Positions 42,085 through 50,948 are shown, numbered from the stretch's first letter. The stretch is 64,000 bases of DNA from Kineosporia rhizophila (GCF_021277265.1 NZ_JAJSOH010000006.1:235823-299822); one strand, 5' to 3'. Notes: generated by a model not told the origin, from the sequence alone. Numbers and translations: made by a program.

Positions 42085-43484
42085 TACCGCTCAGCCTCGC
42101 TGATGTCGCCGCTGCCACCGGCGGCCCTCTGCTCGACGCCGATCCGCACGCCCGGGCGGGCAGTCTGGTGGTCGACTCCCGACAGGCCCGTCCGGGATCG
42201 ATCTTCGCCGCGTTGCCGGGGGAGCAGACCGACGGCACCCGGTTCGTCGGGGCGGCGCACGAGCTCGGCGCCTCCGTCGCCCTCGTGCCCGAACGGCACC
42301 CGGACGCGCAGCGCTGGGCCGAGCAGCGGGTACCGCGGATCGAGGTGCCCGACGTGCAGACCGCACTGGGGCAGGTGGGCCGGGCGGCGCGGCTGCGTTC
42401 GAGCGCCACGATCGTCGGGGTCACCGGTTCCTCGGGCAAGACCAGTACCAAAGACATGCTGGCGGCGGTGCTCTCACCGCACCGGCGCACGGTGGCGAAC
42501 GAGAAGTCGTTCAACAACGAGATCGGCCTTCCGCTGACCCTGGCCCGGATCGAGCCCGACACCGAAGTCGCTGTCCTGGAGATGGGTACGGCCGGGGCCG
42601 GGCAGATCGCCGAGCTGTGCGACATCGCCTCTCCCTCCGTCGGGGTGGTCACCATCGTCGGGATGTCGCACTTCGAGCAGTTCGGCAACTCGCAGGACGC
42701 GATCGCCACCGAGAAGGCGGCGCTGGTGCGCGCCCTGCCGGCGGATGGCCTGGCTGTACTGAATGCCGACGACCGGCGGGTTTCCGCTATGCGCAGGCAG
42801 GCGCGAAGCCGGGTTCTCGCCTACGGCGTGCGCCATCCGGCAGACATCAGAGCAATGGACGTCCGCCTGGACTCACAGGGACGGGCGGCTTTCGTTCTGG
42901 AGACTCCGCAGGGACAGGCCTCGGTGCAGCTGCCGGTCACCGGTGAGCACATGGTGGTGAATGCTCTGGCGGCGGCCGCGGTGGCCACCCATCTGGGACT
43001 CACCGCTGCCGAGATCGCGGAAGGGCTGGCCCGGGCGAGCCTTTCGCCGGGCCGCATGCAGATCACCGAGCGCCCGGACGGCGTGCGGGTGATCGACGAC
43101 AGCTACAACGCCAATCCGGTCTCGGTGGAGGCCGGCCTGCGAGCGCTGGTGGCCGCCCGGCTGGAGGGTGGGCGGGTGATCGCGGTGCTCGGAGAGATGG
43201 CCGACCTCGCGGATCTGGCCGTCAGCGCGCACGAGGAGGTCGGGCGACTGGCGGCCTCGCTGGGCGTGGACGTGATGGTCGCGGTCGGGACGCATCCGGC
43301 CCGGGCCGTGGCCGCTGCTTGCCAGGTCGGCCTTCGTGAAGCGTTGGTGCTGGACCAGCCGCAGGATGTGGCGGAAGCCCTGGAGCCGGTGCTGCGGCCT
43401 TCGGACGTGGTGCTGGTGAAGGGAAGTCGTTCGGCGGGCCTGGATGTGGCCGCTGCCGCTCTGACTCAGGCGGTGCCGGTATGA
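42081..43484 (+). CDS. murF: UDP-MurNAc-tripeptide--D-alanyl-D-alanine ligase (MurF)
   Basis: 467 residues, starting at TTG 42081 that overlaps the Ddl stop (TTGA). Three Mur-ligase domains: N-terminal UDP-binding domain with DSRQARPGSIFAALPG, central ATPase with GVTGSSGKTSTKDM (P-loop about residues 113-126), FNNEIGLPLTLAR and VLEMGTAGAGQI, and the C-terminal domain with DDSYNANP. It attaches a D-Ala-D-X dipeptide to UDP-MurNAc-tripeptide. The usual murF sits in the division cluster with murE, mraY and murD; here it is next to a Ddl and PLP enzyme only, so it is probably an additional copy. Confidence 0.93.
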   Translation: MIPLSLADVAAATGGPLLDADPHARAGSLVVDSRQARPGSIFAALPGEQTDGTRFVGAAHELGASVALVPERHPDAQRWAEQRVPRIEVPDVQTALGQVGRAARLRSSATIVGVTGSSGKTSTKDMLAAVLSPHRRTVANEKSFNNEIGLPLTLARIEPDTEVAVLEMGTAGAGQIAELCDIASPSVGVVTIVGMSHFEQFGNSQDAIATEKAALVRALPADGLAVLNADDRRVSAMRRQARSRVLAYGVRHPADIRAMDVRLDSQGRAAFVLETPQGQASVQLPVTGEHMVVNALAAAAVATHLGLTAAEIAEGLARASLSPGRMQITERPDGVRVIDDSYNANPVSVEAGLRALVAARLEGGRVIAVLGEMADLADLAVSAHEEVGRLAASLGVDVMVAVGTHPARAVAAACQVGLREALVLDQPQDVAEALEPVLRPSDVVLVKGSRSAGLDVAAAALTQAVPV

Positions 43485-44377
43485 GCGGGCCGGTTCGCAC
43501 GCCCGTCACGGTGTTGCCGGACGAGGAGTGGGGTGAGCTGGCGGTCAAGGACGAGACCCAGCAGAAGTCGGGCGCGTTCAAGTATCGAGGCACTTTCCAC
43601 CGTACGGCCGGCCTGGCCCCGGGCACCCGCATCGTGGCGGCCTCCACCGGGAACCACGCCTCCGGCTTGGCCCTGGCCTCGGCCGAGCGCGGCCTGCATC
43701 TGACCGTTTACGTGCCGCAGACCATTCCGCAGGCCAAGCTGGCCCGGATCGCCGGGGCCGGGGCGCACCCGGTTCTGGTCGAGGGTGGTTACGACGACTG
43801 CGAACTGGCCGCCCGGCGTACTGCTGAGCAGACCGGCGCGTTGTTCGTGCACAGCTTCGACGACGACCAGGTGATCGAGGGTCACCGCAGTCTGTTCCGG
43901 GAGTGCTCCGAGCAGAACGGTGTGCCCGACGTGGTTTTCGTTCCCGTGGGCGGCGGTGGTCTGGTCACTGCGGCGCTGCGGGAATGGGGTGGCCGGGTGC
44001 GGGTGATCGGAGTCGAGTACGAGCAGGCTCCGGCACTGGCCCTTTCGTTGCGGGCCGGACGCCGGATCACTCTGGACAGCGCCGCCGGCATGCCGGAAGG
44101 GCTGCTGGTGCGGCGGATCGGGCAGATCGCCTTCGACGCCGCGCAGCAGTACGGCCTCGAGGTGGTCACCGTGTCGGACGCCGATCTGCGCGCCTCGATG
44201 CACCGGCTCTGGAACCAGGCGCGGATCCGGGCCGAGGGGGCGGGCGCTGCGGCTCTGGCGGCTGCGCTGCATCGGGGGGACCGGTCGCTGAAGGCGCTGT
44301 GCGTGGTCTCCGGCGGCAATATCGACGCCTCGGTCTGGCAGAACTGGTCGTCCGGTCCGGAACGGGTCACGGTGTGA
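43481..44377 (+). CDS. PLP-dependent serine/threonine dehydratase or racemase-like enzyme
   Basis: 298 residues, fold-type II PLP enzyme of the threonine dehydratase/serine racemase group. The PLP Lys is in KSGAFKYRG (about residue 27), the substrate loop is ASTGNHASG, the phosphate loop PVGGGGLVTAAL and the C-terminal pyridine-N contact CVVSGGNID. It is shorter than biosynthetic IlvA and has no ACT domain. Because it lies between MurF and CapA genes (ATGA and GTGA overlaps) a racemase role supplying a D-amino acid such as D-serine is plausible; a dehydratase is the alternative. Sequence alone does not decide. Confidence 0.88.
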   Translation: MSGPVRTPVTVLPDEEWGELAVKDETQQKSGAFKYRGTFHRTAGLAPGTRIVAASTGNHASGLALASAERGLHLTVYVPQTIPQAKLARIAGAGAHPVLVEGGYDDCELAARRTAEQTGALFVHSFDDDQVIEGHRSLFRECSEQNGVPDVVFVPVGGGGLVTAALREWGGRVRVIGVEYEQAPALALSLRAGRRITLDSAAGMPEGLLVRRIGQIAFDAAQQYGLEVVTVSDADLRASMHRLWNQARIRAEGAGAAALAAALHRGDRSLKALCVVSGGNIDASVWQNWSSGPERVTV

Positions 44378-45246
44378 GAAGGGCTCTTCTGCTGGCAGTT
44401 CCGCTCCTGCTGATGGCGGGCTGTGCGGCACCGCCGAACGGTAGCGTCAGAGCGGCGACAGCGGGCAGCCTGACCCTGAGCTTCGCCGGCGACATCCGGT
44501 TCGCCGGGAAGCCGGACGGGGCTGTGCTGGAGCCCGTGGCCCAGTCGCTCGGGCACGCCGACCTGACGTTGGCCACGCTCAGCTCCGCTCCCACCCCGGA
44601 AGCGCTGAAGCTGCTGCAGCGCAAAGGGATCGATGCGGTCAGCCTGGCCAATGACGAGGTGATGGACTACGGAACCGAAGGTTTCGGCACGGGGGTGACT
44701 TTCGGGGCCGGGCGCGACTCGGCGCAGGCGTACCAACCCTGGCGGACTGAGATCAACGGGCAGCGGATCGCGGTGATCGGTCTCAACCAGGTGGAGGAGG
44801 CGACTGATGCCGACGACGCCCGCCCCGATCGTCCGGGGATTGCTTCTGCCCGTAACCAGACCATGGCTCTGACGGCCGTGCGGCAGGCCCGGGTGGACAG
44901 CGATGTGGTGATCGTGATGCCGCACTGGGGAAATCGCCGCACATCGTGTGTCTCGCTGGCGCAACGGGACTTTGCTGCCCGGCTGAGTGAGGCCGGGGCC
45001 GACGTGGTGGTCGGCACGCATGCCGAGTCGGTGCAGGGGCAGGCCGAGGTGAACGACACTTTCGTCGCCTTCGGTCTCGGGTCGCTGGACCGCCGAGGTG
45101 CTCTGCTGCGGTTGACTTTCGCCGAAGGGGCGGTAGTAGAACAACAATGGACGCCGGTGGCCGGCGACGTGGAGACACCGGGGCCGGCGCAGTACTGCGC
45201 CTCGCTCGGCGAGCCGGGCGACGAGGACGTGTTCGGCGGCGAGTAG
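44374..45246 (+). CDS. CapA-like lipoprotein (degenerate)
   Basis: 290 residues. Signal peptide with lipobox LLMAGC (Cys near residue 17). The CapA/PgsA calcineurin-like fold can be followed: SFAGDIRFAG, then SLANDEVMDYG where functional members have N-x-A-N-N-H, PHWGNRRTS for HWGxE, and VVVGTHAESVQG for GAHPHVxQ. Several metal-binding residues thus differ, so it may bind rather than hydrolyse. CapA proteins help export or attach poly-gamma-glutamate; here the partners are peptidoglycan ligases. Coupled to the PLP gene by GTGA, and ended by a terminator hairpin. Confidence 0.8.
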   Translation: MRRALLLAVPLLLMAGCAAPPNGSVRAATAGSLTLSFAGDIRFAGKPDGAVLEPVAQSLGHADLTLATLSSAPTPEALKLLQRKGIDAVSLANDEVMDYGTEGFGTGVTFGAGRDSAQAYQPWRTEINGQRIAVIGLNQVEEATDADDARPDRPGIASARNQTMALTAVRQARVDSDVVIVMPHWGNRRTSCVSLAQRDFAARLSEAGADVVVGTHAESVQGQAEVNDTFVAFGLGSLDRRGALLRLTFAEGAVVEQQWTPVAGDVETPGPAQYCASLGEPGDEDVFGGE

Positions 45247-45275
45247 CAGCGCTGATCACCTCGGATCAGCGCTGC
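45246..45275. terminator. Bidirectional terminator between CapA-like and response regulator genes
   Basis: GCAGCGCTGATC (45246-45257) and GATCAGCGCTGC (45264-45275), a perfect 12-bp stem with a 6-base loop, overlap the end of both converging genes; the plus-strand stop ends at its first base and the minus-strand stop is inside its right arm. Confidence 0.75.
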
Positions 45276-45922
45276 ATCTGGCCGTTCTCCCAGGCCCAGG
45301 CCGCCACCTGGACACGGTTGGTCAGGCCCAGCTTGGTCTGCACCTTGGCCAGGTGCGACTTGACCGTGCCGAGCGCCAGGAACAGTTCCTCGCTGATCTC
45401 GCCGTTGGTGCGGCCTCGGGCCACCAGACGCACGATCTGCAGTTCCCGTTCGCTGAGCAGGGCCGCGGTGCCCGGCCGGGTGGGCCTGGCCGGAGCGGCC
45501 TGGCGCCGGTGCAGCAGGTTCCGGGTGAGCGAGGGACTGATCAGCGCGTCACCGGCGGCGGCCGCCCGCACCGCCTCGACCAGCAAGGCCGGGCCCGCGT
45601 CCTTCAGCAGGAAGCCCAGGGCGCCGTTGTCGAGAGCCGTGTCCACCAGGGCGTCCTCGCCGAAGGTGGTGACCACCAGTACCCGCAGCGGCTGGACCGC
45701 CCCCGGCCCGGCCAGGAGCCGGGTGACCTCCAGGCCGTCGAGACCGGGCATCCGGATGTCGAGCATGACCACGTCGGGCCGCAGCCGCCGGGCCGCCTCC
45801 ACCGTGGCGACGCCGTCGGCGCACTCGGCCACCACCTCGATGTCCGGCTGGGCGCCGAGGATCATCGCGAAACCGGTGCGCACCATGTCCTGGTCGTCGG
45901 CCACGAGCACGGTGATCGTCAC
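45266..45922 (-). CDS. Response regulator, NarL/FixJ (LuxR-type HTH)
   Basis: 218 residues from GTG 45922, which overlaps the kinase stop (GTGA). Receiver domain with VLVADDQDMVRTG, phospho-Asp in VMLDIRMPG (about residue 55) and Lys in LLKDAG; C-terminal LuxR helix-turn-helix ERELQIVRLVARGRTNGEIS with VKSHLAKVQTKLG. Partner of the kinase encoded just upstream. Targets unknown; neighbours with membrane roles (TSUP, AEC transporters) are on the other strand. Confidence 0.93.
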   Translation of the reverse strand: MTITVLVADDQDMVRTGFAMILGAQPDIEVVAECADGVATVEAARRLRPDVVMLDIRMPGLDGLEVTRLLAGPGAVQPLRVLVVTTFGEDALVDTALDNGALGFLLKDAGPALLVEAVRAAAAGDALISPSLTRNLLHRRQAAPARPTRPGTAALLSERELQIVRLVARGRTNGEISEELFLALGTVKSHLAKVQTKLGLTNRVQVAAWAWENGQMQR

Positions 45923-47064
45923 CGGCTGAACTCTATCTCGCGGACCGGGTTTTCGGTCATCGGCAGGACCACCTCGACCTGCCAGCCGCCGTTCTCGCGG
46001 CGCCCGGCCCGGACCTCGCCGCCCAGGGCCCGGGCCCGCTCGCGGATGCCGAGCAGGCCGAATCCGCCGCTGGAGAACGGTTCCCGGCTCCCGGCGCCGT
46101 CGTCGGTCACCACCACCAGCAGCCCGCGCTCGTCCCGGTCGATCACGACGTCGGCGCGGGAGACCAGGCGGGCGTGCCGGCTCACGTTGGTCAGCGCCTC
46201 CTGGGTGACCCGGTGCACCGTCTGGCAGTGCTCCGCCGGCACCTGGTCGGCCCGGATGGTCAGGGTGGTGCGGATGCCGGTGGTCTGGCCGAAGCGTTTC
46301 ACCAGCGAGATCAGGTCCCACGGCCACTCGGGCCCGCTGAGCCGGGCCACCGCCTCCTGGTCGTCCACCCGGAGCAGGGCGACGGTGCTGCGCATCGACT
46401 CCAGGGCGTCCACGGCGGCCTGCTCGATCCGCTGCAGGGCGGCCCGGGCGGCGGCCGACTCCGGCCCGGTGACCACGGCCGCGGCCTGGGCGGCCACGAT
46501 GATCCCGGTGACGTGGTGGGCCAGGTCGTCGTGCAGGTCGCGGGCCAGGCCCTGGCGCTGCTCGGCGAGCACCCCGGCCACCCTGCGGTCGACGGCGAGG
46601 CCGCCCTCACGCAGGCTCCAGCCGGCCACCACCGACACCGAGGCCGCGAGGGCCACGACCGACATCGCCAGGGCGCTGGTGGCCGAGGGCTCACGCCAGG
46701 GGGCGGCCACCGCGGTCAGCACCAGGGCCAGCAGCACCACGCTCTCCTGCGTGCCGGTGCAGCGCCGCCGCGAGACCAGCAGCACCAGCGTGAGCAGGCC
46801 GAGCACCTCGGTGGGGGAGAACCGGGCCGGCACCAGGTGGACGACGGCGGCCAGGGTGAGCAGGGCCGAGGCCAGGCAGATCGAGGCGGCCCCGCCGAGC
46901 AGCACCTCCCGCTCGTGCGGCTGCCGCCAGATCAGCAACCCGGCCACTGCGCAGACGGCGAACGAGGGGACCAGGAAGCCCGCACCGGTGCCTTCGACCA
47001 CCACCTCGGCGAGCCCACCGAGCGAGAACGCCGCCAGCAGGAGGGCCGGACCGAGCTTCTGCAT
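45919..47064 (-). CDS. Sensor histidine kinase, NarL-partner (HisKA_3) type
   Basis: 381 residues. N-terminal membrane domain of about five helices (residues 5-150), then HisKA_3 dimerisation domain with the phosphorylated His in ARDLHDDLAHHVTGII (about residue 187) and a HATPase with TDDGAGSREPFSSGGFGLLG. The DxLHDDLAHH box is typical for actinobacterial DesK-like kinases, which sense envelope state or membrane-borne ligands. No extracellular domain of size is present, so sensing is probably within the membrane. Coupled to the regulator gene by a 4-base overlap. Confidence 0.93.
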   Translation of the reverse strand: MQKLGPALLLAAFSLGGLAEVVVEGTGAGFLVPSFAVCAVAGLLIWRQPHEREVLLGGAASICLASALLTLAAVVHLVPARFSPTEVLGLLTLVLLVSRRRCTGTQESVVLLALVLTAVAAPWREPSATSALAMSVVALAASVSVVAGWSLREGGLAVDRRVAGVLAEQRQGLARDLHDDLAHHVTGIIVAAQAAAVVTGPESAAARAALQRIEQAAVDALESMRSTVALLRVDDQEAVARLSGPEWPWDLISLVKRFGQTTGIRTTLTIRADQVPAEHCQTVHRVTQEALTNVSRHARLVSRADVVIDRDERGLLVVVTDDGAGSREPFSSGGFGLLGIRERARALGGEVRAGRRENGGWQVEVVLPMTENPVREIEFSR

Positions 47065-47298
47065 GGCCTGAAGGTTAATGCTCCGGACTCCGGCCGAACG
47101 TCACCCCTAAGTCGGATCCGGGATGATTTGGCCTGATGGGGCAGACGCGGACGGCCCGGTGCCGGCGAGGAGGACCGGCGGGGCCGGTGAGGAGGGCGAG
47201 TGGGGCTCGCCACGGATCCTTGCCCGCACCCCGGCGGCGCCGGGACCATACCGGGGACCGGTGAGCCGAAGACGGCGTGAAGAAGGGCTTGGCCTCGG

Positions 47299-48054
47299 AT
47301 GCAGGTGTGGGAGGCCTTCGCGCTGTTCGGCGGCGGTCTGCTGGCGGGCGGGGTGAACGCGATCGCCGGCGGCGGCTCGCTGATCACCTTCCCGCTGCTG
47401 GTCGCGATCGGCCTGCCGAGTGTGGCGGCCAACGTCAGCAACGCCCTCTCGGTCGCGCCCGGCTACGCCTCCAGCGCCGTGGCCACCCGTCCCGACCTGG
47501 CCGGGCAGGGCCGCCGCATCCTGGGCGTGATCCCGACGATCGTGGCCGGGGCGCTGTGCGGCAGCGCCGTCCTGCTGCTCGCTCCGCGCGGTGCGTTCGA
47601 GATCGTCGTGCCGTTCCTGCTGCTGCTCGCGGCCGCGCTGATGGTCTTCCAGAAGCGTCTGAAGGCCCTGGCCGGGCCGCCCAAGGACAGTTCGCCGCGC
47701 CGCACCCAGCTGCTCGTGCACCTGGTCTTCTTCCTGTGCGGGTTGTACGGCGGCTACTTCAACGCGGCGATGGGCATCCTGGCGATCGCCGGGCTGTCGC
47801 TGGTGCTGGACGAGCCGCTGCGCCGGATCACCGCTCTGCGCAACGTGTTCTCGGCCGTGGTGGGCACCACGACGGTGCTGGTGTACAGCATTTTCGGGCC
47901 GGTGGACTGGCTGGCGGTGGCGGTCCTGGCCCCGGCCACGGTGATCGGCGGCTTCGTCGGGGCCCGGCTGGCCCGGCGCCTGCCCTCCGAGGTGCTGCGC
48001 TGGACCATCGTCGGGTTCGCCACCGTCGTCGCGGTGGTCCTGTTCCTGACCTGA
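47299..48054 (+). CDS. TauE/SafE (TSUP) family membrane permease 2
   Basis: 251 residues, about eight hydrophobic helices. Both family repeats are present: GGVNAIAGGGSLITFPLLVA near residues 17-36 and YGGYFNAAMGILAIAGLSLV near 152-171. It starts at ATG 47299 after a 234-base divergent region shared with the histidine kinase gene and is followed 34 bases later by the AEC transporter gene on the same strand. Substrate unknown. It is a paralog of the permease at 3086-3838 but clearly diverged. Confidence 0.9.
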   Translation: MQVWEAFALFGGGLLAGGVNAIAGGGSLITFPLLVAIGLPSVAANVSNALSVAPGYASSAVATRPDLAGQGRRILGVIPTIVAGALCGSAVLLLAPRGAFEIVVPFLLLLAAALMVFQKRLKALAGPPKDSSPRRTQLLVHLVFFLCGLYGGYFNAAMGILAIAGLSLVLDEPLRRITALRNVFSAVVGTTTVLVYSIFGPVDWLAVAVLAPATVIGGFVGARLARRLPSEVLRWTIVGFATVVAVVLFLT

Positions 48055-48088
48055 ACCGACCTGATGTAAGCAGGAGGGCCTCCACGCA

Positions 48089-49006
48089 GTGACGGGTGTC
48101 GTCACCGGTTTCTCCATCATCCTGACCGTCGTGCTGGCCGGGGTCGTGCTGGCCGCCACCGGGGTGATCCCACGGGAGGGCGCCCGCTACCTGAGCAAGA
48201 CCGCCTATGCGGTGGCCAGCCCGTCGTTGTTGTTCCTGACCATGGCCCACGGCGATCCCTCGGTGCTGGCCTCCACGGCGGCGCTGGTCGCCCTGCTGTC
48301 GGCCCTGGTCAGTGCGAGCGTCTTCGTGGTGCTGTCGCTCCTGTTCTTCCGCCGGCCGCTGGCCGAGACCACGATCGGCGTCACCGCCTCCTCCTACGCG
48401 AACGCGGCCAACATCGGGCTGCCGGTGGCGACCTACGTGGTCGGCGACACCTCGGCCGCCGCGCCGCTGATCATGCTGCAGCTGGTGGTGCTGGCGCCGG
48501 CCGTCACCGCCGCGCTGGAGCTGGGAGTGCGGGGCAGGCTGGACGTGTGGGGCATCCTCACCGTGCCGGTGCGCAACCCGCTGGTGCTCGGCACGGTGGC
48601 CGGAGTGATCGTGTCGGTGACCGGCGTGAGTGTGCCGGCGGTGGTCAGCGGGCCGCTGGAGCTCCTCGGCGGCGCCGCGGTCCCACTGATGCTGATGGCC
48701 TTCGGCATCACCCTGTGGGGCCGGCGGCCGCTGGCCGGGGCCGACCTGCCGCCGGTGCTCACCGCCACCGCGGTCAAGGTGCTCTTCATGCCGCTGGTGG
48801 CCTGGGCCGTCGGTGGCCTGCTGCTGAACCTCGAAGGGCCGGAACTGTTTTCCGTGATCGCGATGGCCGCCCTACCCACGGCCCAGAACGTGCAGACCTA
48901 TGCGATGTGGTTCGGCCGGGGAGAGAACATCGCCCGGGACGTGGCTCTGCTGACCACCCTCGGCTGCATGCCGGTGCTCATGCTGATCTCCACAGTCTTT
49001 ACCTGA
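48089..49006 (+). CDS. AEC (auxin efflux carrier) family transporter
   Basis: 305 residues from GTG 48089, about ten transmembrane helices in two five-helix halves. Family features: NAANIGLPVATYVVGD in helix 4, and the second-half ALPTAQNVQTYAMWFG with the conserved Asn-x-hydrophobic pair. Bacterial AEC proteins carry malate, malonate or other dicarboxylates, or amino-acid derivatives, and some work in organic acid export. AGGAGG lies upstream, unusually far from the GTG (about 13 bases), within a small palindrome GGAGGGCCTCC that could limit access. Confidence 0.9.
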   Translation: MTGVVTGFSIILTVVLAGVVLAATGVIPREGARYLSKTAYAVASPSLLFLTMAHGDPSVLASTAALVALLSALVSASVFVVLSLLFFRRPLAETTIGVTASSYANAANIGLPVATYVVGDTSAAAPLIMLQLVVLAPAVTAALELGVRGRLDVWGILTVPVRNPLVLGTVAGVIVSVTGVSVPAVVSGPLELLGGAAVPLMLMAFGITLWGRRPLAGADLPPVLTATAVKVLFMPLVAWAVGGLLLNLEGPELFSVIAMAALPTAQNVQTYAMWFGRGENIARDVALLTTLGCMPVLMLISTVFT

Positions 49007-49019
49007 GTTTTCGGGCGAG

Positions 49020-50042
49020 CTACGGGGCGGTCCGGCCCCAGTCGTCGCGGTAGCTGGCCCAGTCCTCTTCGGTGGCGTCGAAGTCGACGTAGAGCGCCAG
49101 CCCGACCGGCCGGTCCCGGGCTCGCCCGGCCAGGGCCTGCTGCACACCCGCGATGGCGGCGGGCACGGTCTCGGCCGCGTCGAAACGGTTGATCTTCTGG
49201 TCCTGGTAGGCAGGCGCCCCGATCAGCAGGTCGACGTCGGCCGGCACGGCGTCCAGGGCCAGGGTGGTCTGGCGGCGGATGTATCCCTGGAAGGCCCGCT
49301 CGCTGGGCAGGAACGTGTCGTACGCCATGATCGCGATCTGGTCGGCCGACCCGGCCACCCGCCGCATGTAGGCCTTCGTCCACTGGCTCGACTGCAGGTG
49401 GTGCAGCCCGGTGACCGGCTGGAGCTTGGGCGTGGCCACCGACAGCAGGGCGCCGGCGGCCTGGGTGCGGGAGTGGGTGGCGGCCAGCAGGTCGAGGAAG
49501 TCCTGGTCGCCGTTGCGGGCCGGCTCGAAGTCGTAGTGCACGCCGTCCCAGCCCTCGGCCAGGATCGCCTCGGCCCCTTCGAGCACCCGGGCCCGGGTCG
49601 CGGCCGAGGCCAGGCTCATCCGGTTATCGGCGAGCACGTTGCCCAGCCAGGCCTGCACCCGCACCTGGGGCAGCGCGGTGTGCAGAGCCTCGAGCAGCCA
49701 GGAGGCGCGGGGGCGCAGGGCCGGATCGAGGGTGCCGTCGTCGGCGTAGGGGCCGGCGTGCACGTACAGGTCACGGATGCCGGTGCCCTCGAGCTGGTCG
49801 GCCAGGGCGTCTACGTCGGTCTGGGTCTTGCGGCCGTCCACCCAGGCGTGCCCCAGCCAGTAGGCGTCCTGCCCGGTGCTGCGGATCGAGCGGTCGACGG
49901 TGCCGGAGCCGTGCACGGCGAAAGCGGCCACGGCGGCGCTGACCACGAGAAGCAGCATGGCCAGCAGGGCGCCGAGGCTGCGCACCGTCCGCCGGACGAT
50001 CCGTCGTCGGGGCTTGGGCGTGCTGTCCGGTCCGTCGGCCAT
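49020..50042 (-). CDS. Membrane-anchored GH18-like TIM-barrel protein
   Basis: 340 residues from ATG 50042. Arg-rich cytoplasmic tail, one transmembrane helix (LGALLAMLLLVVSAAVAAF, about 24-44), and an outer domain resembling GH18-type barrels: GWDGVHYDFEPARN (about 163-176) is the D-x-x-D-x-E catalytic strand and IAIMAYDTFLP the typical seventh-strand motif. The key Glu is present. Such proteins bind or cut chitin- or peptidoglycan-like GlcNAc polymers on the cell surface. No regulator or partner lies beside it; the divergent gene is an unrelated DinB protein. Confidence 0.75.
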   Translation of the reverse strand: MADGPDSTPKPRRRIVRRTVRSLGALLAMLLLVVSAAVAAFAVHGSGTVDRSIRSTGQDAYWLGHAWVDGRKTQTDVDALADQLEGTGIRDLYVHAGPYADDGTLDPALRPRASWLLEALHTALPQVRVQAWLGNVLADNRMSLASAATRARVLEGAEAILAEGWDGVHYDFEPARNGDQDFLDLLAATHSRTQAAGALLSVATPKLQPVTGLHHLQSSQWTKAYMRRVAGSADQIAIMAYDTFLPSERAFQGYIRRQTTLALDAVPADVDLLIGAPAYQDQKINRFDAAETVPAAIAGVQQALAGRARDRPVGLALYVDFDATEEDWASYRDDWGRTAP

Positions 50043-50153
50043 GTGATGATCATGGCCTATTTCCGGGTGAGCGGCCTCCGCGTGCCCGACGTACATCGCC
50101 CGCTTGTTCGAAGACGCGGATCGGATCGCCTCCAGCCTGGAACACTGACCGTC

Positions 50154-50888
50154 GTGACCGACTTCTCGGACGTGGACCTGACCGACTCCCGGTTCCAGAA
50201 GGTGCAGGTGCGCCGGAGCAGTTTCTGGAAGGTCCGGATGCGGGGCGTCTGGGTCGGCGAGGTGGAGATCGACGGCCAGATCGAGGGGCTGCGGATCAAC
50301 GGGGTCGACGTGGGCCCGCTGATCGAGGCCGAACTGGACCGCCGGGAACCGGACCGGGCCAAGATGCGGCCCACCGACGTGGCCGGCTACAGCGAGGCCT
50401 GGGACATCCTGCAGGCCCGGTGGCAGGCCACCGTTCAGCGGGCCCGGGCCCTGCCGCCGGAGCTGCTGCACGAACGGGTCGACGAGGAGTGGTCGTTCAT
50501 CGAGACGCTGCGCCACCTGGTCTACGCCACCGACATCTGGATCAGCCGGGCCGTCCTGGGCGAGCCCCGCCCCTGGCACCCCCTGGCCCTGCCGTTCGAC
50601 GAGATGGACCCGGAACCGGGCGTGCCCTGGGACAAGGGGGCCCGGCCGGGCCTGGACGAGGTGCTGGCCCTGCGGGCCGAGCGCGGCGCCACCGTGCGCC
50701 GGGTGATCGACGGGCTGACCGAGCAGAGCCTGGCCGCCCACACCGAACCGGTCGAGGGGCCGGGCTATCCGCCCGCCGACCGCTACCCGGTGGCGGAGTG
50801 CCTGCAGACGGTGCTGAACGAGGAGTGGGAGCACCGGCGTTACGCCGAGCGCGACCTGACCGTGCTGGAATCCCGGGTGGCCGGGTAG
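50154..50888 (+). CDS. DinB domain protein with N-terminal pentapeptide-like repeats
   Basis: 244 residues from GTG 50154. The first 45 residues contain pentapeptide-type units (VDLTDSRFQKVQVRRSSFWK), forming a short beta-solenoid cap. The rest is a DinB_2 four-helix bundle with His residues in FIETLRHLVYATDIW and the C-terminal NEEWEHRRYAERDL that form the metal site. The fusion is known in actinobacteria but its substrate is not; a thiol-S-transferase role is possible. Single gene between divergent and convergent neighbours, closed by a strong hairpin. Confidence 0.82.
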   Translation: MTDFSDVDLTDSRFQKVQVRRSSFWKVRMRGVWVGEVEIDGQIEGLRINGVDVGPLIEAELDRREPDRAKMRPTDVAGYSEAWDILQARWQATVQRARALPPELLHERVDEEWSFIETLRHLVYATDIWISRAVLGEPRPWHPLALPFDEMDPEPGVPWDKGARPGLDEVLALRAERGATVRRVIDGLTEQSLAAHTEPVEGPGYPPADRYPVAECLQTVLNEEWEHRRYAERDLTVLESRVAG

Positions 50889-50900
50889 AGCCCCGAACGT

Positions 50901-50936
50901 GCCCCCTGGTTCTGCCGACCGGCGGGACCAGGGGGC
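50901..50936. terminator. Bidirectional terminator at the end of the ureide operon
   Basis: GCCCCCTGGT (50901-50910) and ACCAGGGGGC (50927-50936) are a perfect 10-bp stem between the DinB gene (ends 50888) and the convergent FAD oxidase gene (ends 50949), so it would stop both transcripts. Confidence 0.75.
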
Positions 50937-50948
50937 CACCGACGTCCT

